A stretch of DNA of 64,000 bases from Gemmatimonadota bacterium. GTDB taxonomy: Bacteria; Gemmatimonadota; Gemmatimonadetes; Gemmatimonadales; GWC2-71-9. Location of the stretch: assembly GCA_003222085.1 (NCBI GenBank), contig QHUK01000001.1:62001-126000 (forward strand), written 5' to 3'. The notes below the pieces were generated by a model. That model was not told the origin of the DNA. It ran no database searches and saw nothing but the letters and a program-made list of their open reading frames with translations. How positions within the stretch are numbered: position 1 is the first letter of the stretch; the number at the start of each line of letters is the position of its first letter. Below, in pieces: positions 19,159-27,400 of the stretch. Both the position numbers and the translations under genes were made by a program.

Positions 19159-20925
19159 TCACTCGAACCCCACCCGCGGCAGAGCGCGGAACAACCCCCA
19201 GGCCGCCGCGCCCGCGGCCACCAGGCACACGATCCCGGGCAGCGACTTCCCGTACAACAGGTATCCCGTGCCGAACAGCGCCGCGTAGATGACGGCGCAG
19301 CCCAGGAACCAGCACAGGAAGGCAGCGGTCACGCTTTCCCCGGCATTCGCGGGCCGGGTCTTCACCGCGCCGTTCCATCCTGGGCCCATGGGCCGAATGC
19401 GGTCATAGAACATCTGGAGGGTGGCGCGATCGGTGGGCGGCGTCGCGAACGTCACGGCCAGCCACCCGACCGTGGTGATCGCGACGCCGATCACGAGCTG
19501 GCGCGTCGGGGTGAGCGGCGCGAGCCCGAGCGCCCGGTGCACGAACTGGAAGTACACGGCGACGACGAAGGAGATCATCATGCCGGCGATCTCGCTCCAC
19601 GCGTTGACCCGCCACCAGAACCAGCGCAGCAGGAAGATCAGACCGGTCCCGGCGCCGATCTGCAGCAGGATCTGGAACGCCTGGTAGGAGTTCTGGAGCC
19701 AGAGCGACAGGGCCGACGCGAGGGCGATCAGCCCCACCGTGACGGCGCGCCCCACCCACACGTAGTGGCGTTCGTCCTTGTGGGGCGCCACGAACCGCCG
19801 GTAACAGTCCTCGACCGCGTAGGAAGCGCCCCAGTTGAGGTGCGTGCTGATGGTGGACATGTATGCCGCCGCGAGGGAGGCGATCATCAAGCCGAGGAGC
19901 CCGTGCGGGAGATACACGAGCATGGCGGAGTAGGCCAGGTCGTTGCGCACGATCGCGCGGTCGATGTGGGGGAAGCGACTGGCGATGGAGGCGAGGTCGG
20001 GATAGACGATGAGCGACGCGAGGGCCACGATGATCCAGGGCCACGGGCGCACGACGTAGTGGAGTATGTTGAACAGCAGGGTCGTGCGCATGGCGTCGCG
20101 CTCGGTGGGCGCGGCGAGCATGCGCTGCGCCACGTAGCCCCCGCCTCCCGGCTCGGCGCCGGGATACCACGTGCTCCACCACTGCACCGCGAGCGGCACG
20201 AGCAGGACGGCGGCCGCCGTGCTCCAGTCCGAGAAGTCGGGCAAGAGCGACAGGTGCCCCGCCACCGCGGGGTGGGCGAACAGCGCCGACAGGCCGCCGA
20301 CTTGGGGGAGCCCGAGCGCCACGACGGCGGCCGTGACGGACCCGACCATCGCGATCACGAACTGGACGAAATCGGTCAAGACGACTCCCGACAGCCCGGA
20401 GCTTGCCGCGTAGAGGACGGTGACGGCGCCGCCGATGAGCACCGCCGTCTCGCGATCCCAGCCGAGCATCACGCCGGCGATCTTGGTGGCGGAAAGATTG
20501 ACCGAGGCCATGATCATCACGTTGAAGAACACGCCGAGGTAGATCGCGCGGAAACCGCGGAGGAAGGCCGCCGGCCTGCCGGAGTAGCGGACCTCGTAGA
20601 ACGCGATATCGGTGAGGGCCGCGGAGCGCCGCCACAGTTTGGCGTAGAAGAACACGGTGCACATCCCCGTGACCGCGAAGGCCCACCAGACCCAGTTCTG
20701 GCTCACGCCGCCGGTGCGGACGAGATCGGTGACGAGGTTCGGAGTGTCGGTCGAGAACGTCGTGGCCACGAGCGAGACGCCCAGGAGCCACCACGACAGC
20801 CGGCGGCCGGATAGGAAGAACTCCTGGCGGCCCTGACCGGCGCGGCGCACCACCGCCAGGCCGATGGCCACGCAGACGACGCCGTAGAGCGCGAGCACGA
20901 TCCAGTCGAGGGTGTCCAGTCGCAT
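19159..20925 (-). CDS. Sodium:solute symporter family transporter
   Basis: The 588-residue protein is strongly hydrophobic with about 13-14 predicted transmembrane segments. It has SSS-family landmarks: an N-terminal WIVLALYGVVCVAIGL helix, FFLSGRRLSWWLLGVSLVATTFSTDTPN (the Na+-site loop in TM1 and the following region), and TM5-like ASSGLSGVVLTDFVQF. It probably imports a sugar, sugar acid or other organic solute with Na+. The ATG at 20925 has GGGAG upstream. A 29-bp promoter-like element shared with the GH109-like gene lies nine bases before the start, which would make the transcript nearly leaderless. Confidence 0.88.
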   Translation of the reverse strand: MRLDTLDWIVLALYGVVCVAIGLAVVRRAGQGRQEFFLSGRRLSWWLLGVSLVATTFSTDTPNLVTDLVRTGGVSQNWVWWAFAVTGMCTVFFYAKLWRRSAALTDIAFYEVRYSGRPAAFLRGFRAIYLGVFFNVMIMASVNLSATKIAGVMLGWDRETAVLIGGAVTVLYAASSGLSGVVLTDFVQFVIAMVGSVTAAVVALGLPQVGGLSALFAHPAVAGHLSLLPDFSDWSTAAAVLLVPLAVQWWSTWYPGAEPGGGGYVAQRMLAAPTERDAMRTTLLFNILHYVVRPWPWIIVALASLIVYPDLASIASRFPHIDRAIVRNDLAYSAMLVYLPHGLLGLMIASLAAAYMSTISTHLNWGASYAVEDCYRRFVAPHKDERHYVWVGRAVTVGLIALASALSLWLQNSYQAFQILLQIGAGTGLIFLLRWFWWRVNAWSEIAGMMISFVVAVYFQFVHRALGLAPLTPTRQLVIGVAITTVGWLAVTFATPPTDRATLQMFYDRIRPMGPGWNGAVKTRPANAGESVTAAFLCWFLGCAVIYAALFGTGYLLYGKSLPGIVCLVAAGAAAWGLFRALPRVGFE

Positions 20926-20933
20926 GGCTCCCG

Positions 20934-20962
20934 TTGATGCAGTCTCGGAGGCGTGGCGTCAA
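20934..20962 (-). promoter_or_regulatory. Promoter/operator-like element shared with 23259-23287
   Basis: On the minus strand this reads TTGACG, a 17-base spacer, CATCAA. The whole 29-bp block matches the one upstream of the GH109-like gene at 26 of 29 positions, including the spacer. In the other copy the spacer holds a perfect GTCTC-T-GAGAC palindrome. It may be a promoter with an internal operator, or the end of a dispersed repeat. Confidence 0.5.
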
Positions 20963-20983
20963 GGTTCTGGGGAGGCACCTCCT

Positions 20984-21160
20984 TTCCTCTCCTTCTTTAC
21001 CCGAGCGAGCGGGCCTGTCATCCTGAGCCCCGCAGGGGCGAAGGATCTGCTTTGCCGCGCCGCAGGCGCGAAGGATCTGCTCTTCCGCGACGCAGGGGCG
21101 AAGGATCTGCTTGTGAGCGCTGGATCTGCTTATTCGCGCCGCTGGCGCGAAGGATCTTGG
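20984..21160. repeat. Tandem ATCCTGAGC-family repeat array
   Basis: After a pyrimidine tract comes GAGCGGGCCTGTCATCCTGA, then four or five successive copies of a unit like CGCAGGCGCGAAGGATCTGC. The array overlaps the 3' end of the GIY-YIG gene and supplies its last codons. Confidence 0.85.
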
Positions 21161-21456
21161 GTCCGCGGTGCCCCGAACCAGGTGCCCGCCAAGTCCTCCC
21201 ATGTGGGGTTTTGCTGTTCGATCAGGCGCACCTTGCGTGCACGCACGCAGCCTTTGAGCTGCTTCTCGCGGGCGATGGCGTCGCGAACATCGCCAAACTC
21301 CTCGAAGTGAACCAGCCGCGTGACGTGGTACCTGCTCGTGAAGCCGGGGGTGAGACTGCGCTTGTGCTCATCCACGCGTCTCGCGAGGTCGTTGGTGACG
21401 CCCGTGTACAACACTCGCGAGCGACTCGCCATGATGTACACGTAGTAAGTGCGCAT
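21130..21456 (-). CDS. Single-domain GIY-YIG nuclease (UPF0213-like)
   Basis: The 108-residue protein begins YYVYIMASRSRVLYTGVTNDLARRVDEHK, where YVYI and LYTGVT correspond to the GIY and YIG strands and the Arg/Glu-His helix follows. A later DAIAREKQLKG gives the conserved Glu-containing segment. Such proteins are uncharacterised small nucleases, sometimes called excinuclease-like. The C-terminal tail (about RTQDPSRQRRE) is read from the repeat array, and another array lies just upstream, so the gene is bracketed by copies of one repeat family. A direct role in repeat mobility is only a hypothesis. Confidence 0.88.
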   Translation of the reverse strand: MRTYYVYIMASRSRVLYTGVTNDLARRVDEHKRSLTPGFTSRYHVTRLVHFEEFGDVRDAIAREKQLKGCVRARKVRLIEQQNPTWEDLAGTWFGAPRTQDPSRQRRE

Positions 21457-21540
21457 CCTCCGCCAAAGTGGCGCCTGGGGAGGTCGCGATCACTATCAAT
21501 TCTCGGCGGCCCGGCGCCCAATCTTGCTTGAGAGGGTAGT

Positions 21541-21672
21541 CTCTCCTCATTCCCTCTATTTCGCCAAGCGAGCGAGCCTGTCATCCTGAGCGCCGCAGGC
21601 GCGAAGGATCTCGCGCAAGCAGATCCTTCGCGTCGCGCGCGTGCCGCGCGCTCGCTCAGGATGACACCGCAG
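21541..21672. repeat. ATCCTGAGC-family repeat, inverted pair
   Basis: A pyrimidine-rich stretch, then GCGAGCCTGTCATCCTGAGC with GCGAAGGATCT, then the reverse copy AGATCCTTCGCG ending CTCAGGATGACA. The two halves could form a cruciform of about 100 bp. It occupies the gap upstream of the GIY-YIG gene (21457-21844 holds only this and the next copy). Confidence 0.87.
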
Positions 21673-21724
21673 GGCGGCTACGGTAGAAGAGGGAGAATTA
21701 GGAGGGCAACAGTGAAGAGAGTGG

Positions 21725-21832
21725 GGTTTACTTCCTTTTTTCCTTTCGTAGAGGGAGCGGGCCTGTCATCCTGAGCCCCGCAGGGGCGAAGGATCTCCTT
21801 TGCCGCGCCGCAGGCGCGAAGGGTCTGCTTTT
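21725..21832. repeat. ATCCTGAGC-family repeat with a second partial unit
   Basis: Pyrimidine tract, GGAGCGGGCCTGTCATCCTG, GCGAAGGATCT, then a second CGCAGGCGCGAAGGGTCTGC. It lies just past the stop of the GH109-like gene. Confidence 0.85.
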
Positions 21833-21844
21833 CGAGGCGTAGCG

Positions 21845-23230
21845 TCAGGCCGTGACGACCCCCAACTCCGGCCACGTCTTCCAGCGGCCCCGGGTGAAGT
21901 CCGGGAACTCGACGGGCCGGCTGCCGTTCGCCACCGACCACTCGGAGAGCGGCGTGACGACGCTGAGGCTCACCGCATCGTACACGTTCATGTCGGTGGG
22001 AAGCCCTTCGCGCAGGCATTTGATGAGCCGGTAGTCCTCGAGGTAGTCCATGCCGCCATGCCCGGCGCCCCGGCTCCTCTCCTCCATCTGCTTCCACAGC
22101 GGGTGGTCGAACTCGGCCAGGTACGCGTCCGCCGGGTCCCATTCGTCCGACTTGCTCCGCCCCTCGATGTAGACGCGGTCCGGGTAGCCCTGGAACAGAC
22201 CGCGGGTGCCCTGGACCACGTGAACCCGGCTGTAGGGCCGCGGCAGGTTCGTGTCGTGGCTCACGCAGATCGTGCGGCCATTTGCCGTGCTGATCAGGCT
22301 CGTGTTCACATCGCCCAGGACATACCGCTCCTGCCGCTGGGGTGAGCCTTCGGGAAAGTGCTCGCGGGCGTACAGTTGCAGCCCGCGGGATGGGCTGCTC
22401 ATCGACACCAGGGATGCAAACCGGTCGCCCCGGTTGATGCCGATGCAATTGGCCACTGGGCCGAGGCCGTGGGTCGGGTAGAGGTTGCCGTTCCGCTGCA
22501 TCGAATGCGCACGGCGCCAAAGCCCCTCCCCTTCGGGGCTGAATTTCACGGACCGCAGGTCATGCAGGTACCCGCCCTCGCCGTGCAAGATCTCCCCGAA
22601 CACGCCCTGGCGGACCATGTTGAACACCATCATCTCCATGCGCCCGTAGGTGCAGTTCTCCATCATGATGCAGTGCTTGCCGTACTTCTCCGCGTGCTCG
22701 ACCAGGTCCCAGCAGTCCTCGACCGTGTAGGTCGCCGGCACCTCAGTGGCGGCGTGCTTGCCGTTGCGCATCGCCGCGAGGCAAATCGGGACGTGCCACT
22801 CCCACGGCGTGGCGTTGTAGACCAGATCCAGGTCCTCCTCCTCGCACATGCGCACGAAGTCCCACGGACCCCGGGAGTAGCCCGCCGGGCGGGGATATCC
22901 GGCGGCGGCGACCAGGTCCTGCATGCGCGTGACCTTTTCCGGCACAATGTCGCCCACGGCCTTGAGGACGCAGCCCTCGACCCGAATCAGGTTGCGCACA
23001 TGGGCACTCCCCATCCCGCCGACGCCGACGAAGCCGATCCGGACCGTGTCCATCGGCGGGGCGGCGAAGAACCCCTCGGGCGCGGGTCCAGGCTTGGGCC
23101 GCGGCCCGGCCGACGCAGCGCGCACCGAGGAAGCGCAGGCTGCGGTCCCGCCCAGGGCGGCCAGCCCGAGCCCGCCAGCAATGAGCTTCAGCGCGTCCCG
23201 CCGGTCCAGGTCATCGCTTTTCCGGGTCAT
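21845..23230 (-). CDS. GH109-like Gfo/Idh/MocA protein (NAD-dependent glycosidase) with Tat signal
   Basis: The 461-residue protein has a twin-arginine signal (LDRRDALKLIAGGLGLA) with an Ala-Ala-Cys, so it may be a Tat lipoprotein. The NAD fold begins VRIGFVGVGGMGSAHV. The segments EVPATYTVEDCWDLV, MMENCTYGR and LYPTHGLGPVANC are characteristic of glycoside hydrolase family 109, whose members hydrolyse alpha-N-acetylgalactosaminides by an NAD-dependent redox-elimination route. Length and layout fit that family; the sugar specificity here is inferred. The ATG has GGGGAGG upstream. The element at 23259-23287 is its likely promoter. Confidence 0.87.
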   Translation of the reverse strand: MTRKSDDLDRRDALKLIAGGLGLAALGGTAACASSVRAASAGPRPKPGPAPEGFFAAPPMDTVRIGFVGVGGMGSAHVRNLIRVEGCVLKAVGDIVPEKVTRMQDLVAAAGYPRPAGYSRGPWDFVRMCEEEDLDLVYNATPWEWHVPICLAAMRNGKHAATEVPATYTVEDCWDLVEHAEKYGKHCIMMENCTYGRMEMMVFNMVRQGVFGEILHGEGGYLHDLRSVKFSPEGEGLWRRAHSMQRNGNLYPTHGLGPVANCIGINRGDRFASLVSMSSPSRGLQLYAREHFPEGSPQRQERYVLGDVNTSLISTANGRTICVSHDTNLPRPYSRVHVVQGTRGLFQGYPDRVYIEGRSKSDEWDPADAYLAEFDHPLWKQMEERSRGAGHGGMDYLEDYRLIKCLREGLPTDMNVYDAVSLSVVTPLSEWSVANGSRPVEFPDFTRGRWKTWPELGVVTA

Positions 23231-23258
23231 GTGAACCTCCCCCTGGGTCGTGCCCCCC

Positions 23259-23287
23259 TTGATGCAGTCTCAGAGACGTGCCGTCAA
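23259..23287 (-). promoter_or_regulatory. Promoter/operator-like element upstream of the GH109-like gene
   Basis: Minus strand: TTGACG, 17-base spacer containing the palindrome GTCTCTGAGAC, CATCAA, then 28 bases to the ATG. It is nearly identical to 20934-20962, which suggests co-regulation of the symporter and glycosidase. Confidence 0.5.
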
Positions 23288-23296
23288 GCCCGTCTC

Positions 23297-23350
23297 GGAG
23301 CGCGCGAGCGTGTCATCCTGAGCGCCGTAGGCGCGAAGGATCTGCTTGTT
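23297..23350. repeat. ATCCTGAGC-family repeat, single copy
   Basis: GAGCGTGTCATCCTGAGCGC followed by GCGAAGGATCTGCTT, between the divergent GH109-like and PEP-mutase-like genes. Confidence 0.85.
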
Positions 23351-23398
23351 ACGCGCCGTGGCCGCCGAGCGGTAAGTTTGGGTGTCCCAGGAGGGGCG

Positions 23399-24238
23399 AT
23401 GAGACAGACGAGTCAACGCGAGCAGGCGGAGACGTTCCGCCGGCTTCATCGGGAAGGCGGCATCCTCGTCCTTCCCAACGCGTGGGACGTGATCACCGCG
23501 CGCGTGATCGAGAGCGCGGGATTCGCCGCGATCGCCACGTCCAGCGCCGGGGTCGCGTGGGCGCTCGGCTACGCCGACGGGGAGCGCATCAGTCGCGGGG
23601 AGATGCTCGCGGTGGTTCGCCGCATCGCGTCGACCGTGCGCGTGCCCGTGACCGCCGACATGGAAGCGGGGTACGGCATGACCCCGGAGGCCGCGGCCGA
23701 GACCGCTCGCGGGGTCATTGCGGCGGGCGCCGTGGGCCTGAACCTCGAGGACGGGACCAACGACGGTCGCTTGGTGGATGTCGCCCTGCACCAGGACCGG
23801 ATCCGGGCGATGCGCGAGACCGGGGCCGCGGCCGGCGTCCCCCTCGTCATCAATGCGCGGACGGACGCGTTCGAAGTCAAGGAATGGTCGCCCTCGGACC
23901 GGTTGACGGCGGCCGTGCGACGCGCCAACGCCTACCGGGCCGCGGGAGCCGACTGCCTGTTCGTTCCCCACGTGAGCGACGCGGCGACGATTGAGCGGCT
24001 CGCCCGCGAGATCGAGGGCCCGCTCAACGTCATTGCCGGCCCTCCCGCCCCGACCATTCCGGAGCTCGAGCGTCTCGGCGTCAAACGCGCGAGCCTCGGT
24101 CCCCGATTGGTCCAGGCCGCCCTCGGCCTCCTGCGGCGGGCGGCGACGGAGTTGCGCGAGCGTGGCACCTACGACACATTCACGGAGCTCGTGATCCCGT
24201 TCACCGAGGTGCAGCGTCTGGTCGCGCCCACCCCTTGA
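23399..24238 (+). CDS. Isocitrate lyase/PEP mutase superfamily protein
   Basis: The 279-residue TIM-barrel protein opens with FRRLHREGGILVLPNAWDVITARV, has ATSSAGVAWALGYADGE, and VTADMEAGYG carries the Asp-x-Glu Mg-binding motif. GLNLEDG and INARTDAF follow, as in 2-methylisocitrate lyase and phosphonopyruvate-type enzymes. It would cleave or form a C-C or C-P bond of a 2-oxo or hydroxy acid; the exact substrate is not clear. AGGAGGGG precedes the ATG. Its TGA stop lies within the TTGACG of the gltB promoter. Confidence 0.83.
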   Translation: MRQTSQREQAETFRRLHREGGILVLPNAWDVITARVIESAGFAAIATSSAGVAWALGYADGERISRGEMLAVVRRIASTVRVPVTADMEAGYGMTPEAAAETARGVIAAGAVGLNLEDGTNDGRLVDVALHQDRIRAMRETGAAAGVPLVINARTDAFEVKEWSPSDRLTAAVRRANAYRAAGADCLFVPHVSDAATIERLAREIEGPLNVIAGPPAPTIPELERLGVKRASLGPRLVQAALGLLRRAATELRERGTYDTFTELVIPFTEVQRLVAPTP

Positions 24239-24262
24239 CGGGTTCGAACGGGCGGGTATATT
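24235..24262 (+). promoter_or_regulatory. Promoter candidate for gltB
   Basis: TTGACG (24235-24240), a 16-base spacer, and TATATT (24257-24262) in an AT-rich patch. The -35 box contains the stop codon of the previous gene. Transcription would begin near 24269 and leave a leader of about 215 bases before gltB. Confidence 0.6.
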
Positions 24263-24318
24263 TATGCCGTTGATTGAATATTAATGCTTTCGGGTTAATA
24301 CCTTTGGGTGGTTCCGAC

Positions 24319-24460
24319 ATGCCACGCACCTGTTCGCTGAAGCCCGTCGCAATTCTGAATCCGGCGACTCCCACCGATGGGAGCGGACGGCGGGCGTAAG
24401 CGCGTAGACGACGCAAAGCAAACCCCCCGGCCCGCTCCCAGCAGAGCGGGCCTTTCTGTT
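24319..24460 (+). promoter_or_regulatory. Candidate attenuator/riboswitch-like leader of gltB
   Basis: The leader can form CTCCCA-CCGA-TGGGAG (24368-24383). Its 3' part GGGAGCGG (24379-24386) can instead pair with CCGCTCCC (24432-24439), which would break the terminator stem at 24429-24452. This is a textbook antiterminator arrangement. A 26-codon reading frame (24319-24399, start MPRTCSLKPV) is present but has no Gln or Glu codon, so peptide control is doubtful. An upstream stem GTCGC...GCGAC adds further structure. The ligand or signal is unknown. Confidence 0.5.
24429..24460 (+). terminator. Intrinsic terminator in the gltB leader
   Basis: GGCCCGCTC, loop CCAGCA, GAGCGGGCC, then TTTCTGTT. 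It lies 24 bases before the gltB start, so it can only be an attenuator for gltB. Confidence 0.75.
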
Positions 24461-24484
24461 GACCGGGCGTGAAGAGGAGCAACG

Positions 24485-27400
24485 ATGCCCGCAGCTGACC
24501 GATCGCGTTGGGCCCAAGCCCGCGCGCGAGGGCTCGACCCCTGGCGGGAGCAGGACGCCTGCGGCGTCGGGTTCGTGGCGCGCGCGTCGGGACACCGCTC
24601 CGCCGACATCGCGCGCCTCGCGCTGCAGGCGCTGGCGCGGGTCGCCCACCGCGGTGCTGCGGCCACCGACCGCTCGGGCGACGGTGCCGGCCTGCTCACT
24701 CAGATTCCGGCCCCGCTCTTCTACCGTGAGGCCGCGAGCCGCGGGATCGCGCTCGCGCCAGGGCAACCGTTCGCCGTCGGCGCGTTCTTCCTGCCCCGCG
24801 AGCACGACGCGCTCGGGTGCGCAACATCCATTATCGAGGAGGTGCTCCAGGGGGAGGGGCTGCCCGTGCTGGCGTGGCGCGACGTGCCCCTGGACGTGAA
24901 CGAGCTGGGCGCCGGGGCGCGCCGGTCGTGCCCCACCATCCGGCAGGCCATCGTCGCCGCGCCCGTCGAGCGCGGACGCTTCGACGAGACCACGTGGGAA
25001 CGCTCCCTCTATCTTGCGCGCCGGACCATCGAGCGCCGCATCGCCGACGCGGGGCCCGGCCTCGATCCGTTCTTCGTGTGCTCTCTCTCGTGCCGCACGC
25101 TGGTGTACAAGGCGCTGCTCACGGGCACGCAGCTGGCCGGCTTCTTCCCCGACCTCGCGTCCTCGGACTACGAGACGGCGATCGCGATCTTTCACCAGCG
25201 TTACTCCACCAACACGACGTCGAGCTGGCCGCTGGCTCAGCCCTTCCGGATGCTCGCGCACAACGGCGAGATCAATACCCTGTGGGGGAACCGTAACGCC
25301 ATGCGGGCCCGCGAGCCCGCGCTGGCCGGACCGCCCTGGAGCGAGGCGGTGGACAGGCTCAAGCCCGTCATCTGGTCGGAGGGAAGCGACTCGGCCAGCC
25401 TGGACAACGCGCTCGAGCTGCTGGTGCGCTCGGGACGCGACCCGGTGCACGCCCTGATGATGCTCGTTCCCGAGGCCCACGAAGGCGCCGTGGAGATGGA
25501 GCCCGCGTTGCGGGGCTTCTATGAGTTCCACGAATGCCTGGTGGAGCCCTGGGATGGGCCGGCCGCGCTGGCGTTCTCGGATGGTGTATTCGTGGGCTCG
25601 GCACTCGACCGCAATGGCCTTCGGCCGTGCCGCTACAAGATCACGCGTGATGGGCTGGTCGTGGCGGGCTCAGAGACCGGCCTGGTGGACCTGAACCCCG
25701 GGGACGTCGTGGAGAGCGGCCGACTCGGTCCGGGAGAGCTGCTCGTGGTGGATACCCGCCGGAAGGCGATCCTGCGCAACGCGGAAGCGAAGCGTGAGGT
25801 GGCCCGGCGCCGCCCCTATAGCCGGTGGGCCGCGCGCGGCATCCGCCTGCTGCGGCCGACGGCCGCCGTACCCGATACACCGCCCGCACCCGAGCCCGAG
25901 CGCGTCGCCCGGCAGGTGGCGTTCGGCTGGAGCTTCGAGGACCTGCGGTACGTGCTCGAGCCGATGGGCGGCGCGGGGCAGGACGCCGTGTGGAGCATGG
26001 GCGACGACACACCGATCCCGCCCCTCGCCCGCATTGCTCCCAGTCTGTACGTGTACCTGCGCCAGCGTTTCGCGCAGGTCACGAACCCGGCGATCGACCC
26101 GCTGCGCGAGACGCTGGTGATGTCGTTGCGGATGCACATCGGGCGCCGGGGCTCGCTGCTCGCGGACCGGCCGGCCGGGCTGCGCCTCGTTCGGAACGAG
26201 CACCCCGTCCTCCTCGCGGAGGAGATCATGGCGTTGCGAAGCGGCGCGGGCGCGCAGGTCGTGACCCTCGACGCGACGTGGGGCGCCTCCGCCGGGAATG
26301 GGGGGGGTGGGGGGAGCGGGGGGGGCGGGGGCCCCGACGCTTTGCGCACGGCGCTCGACGGGCTATGCCGCTCCGCCAGCCACGCGGTGGGGGAGGGAGC
26401 GCGGATCGTGATTCTCAGCGACCGGGCCGCCAACCGCGAGCGCGCCCCGCTCCCGATGCTCCTGGCCGTCGGGGCCGTGCACCAGCACTTGCTCGAGCAC
26501 GGCTCGCGGACGCGTCTGGGGCTCATTGCCGAAGCGGGAGACGCGTGGGACGTGCATCACTTCGCCGCGCTGATCGGCTACGGCGCGGAAGCGGTGCACC
26601 CCTGGCTCGCGCTCGAGTCCGTGCAGGCGCACGTAGCGGAGGAGGACGCGCGGGGGCGGTTCCGCGCCGCGGCCGAGGCGGGTCTCCTCAAGATCCTCTC
26701 AAAGATGGGCATCTCGACGCTTTCGTCTTATAGCGGCGCCCAGATCTTCGAGGCGTTGGGGCTCGGCGCCGAGGTGATCGATCGGTGCTTCACCGGCACC
26801 GTCTCGACGATCGGCGGGATCGGCTTCGCCGAGATCGCCGAGGACGTGCTGGCGCGCCAACGTGCCGCGTATCCCGAGACCGAGACGGCGAGCGGACTGC
26901 CCGACCACGGCCGCGTGCGCTACCGCCGCGACGGCGAGGACCACGGCTGGTCGCCGCCGCTGGTGCGGGCGATGCAGGCCGCCGTGACCGCGGATACGCC
27001 GCAGGCGTACGATGCCTTCCGCGCGCGCGTCGCGGCCCGGCTGCCCGCCAGCCCGCGCGACCTGCTCGCCCTCCGCGCCGTCGCCCCGATTCCGCTCGAC
27101 GAGGTCGAGCCTGCCGAGGCTATCCGTCGCCGCTTCGTCTCCACGGCGATGTCCCTCGGCGCGCTGTCCCCCGAGGCGCACCGCACGCTCGCCATCGGCA
27201 TGAACCGGATGGGCGCCCGCTCGAACTCCGGCGAGGGCGGCGAAGACCCCGATACGTACGCCCCGCTCGAGAACGGCGACCGCGTCGATAACCGCATCAA
27301 GCAGGTGGCGTCGGGGCGGTTCGGCGTCACCACGTACTATCTGATGCGTGCGGACGAGCTCGAGATCAAGATCGCGCAGGGCTCAAAGCCCGGCGAGGGC

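Noticed and set aside
20984-21160. CRISPR-like array
   Set aside because: The units abut with no spacers of uniform size, no cas genes are near, and the same unit occurs dispersed as single copies.
24319-24399. Leader peptide controlling gltB
   Set aside because: The 26-residue frame has no Gln or Glu and no run of any amino acid, and it does not sit at a predicted transcription start as the other five do.
24300-24460. Cobalamin riboswitch before gltB
   Set aside because: A GAAGCC...AATCCGGCG stretch resembles part of the B12 core, but the remaining conserved blocks and the box pairing with the expression platform are not recognisable.
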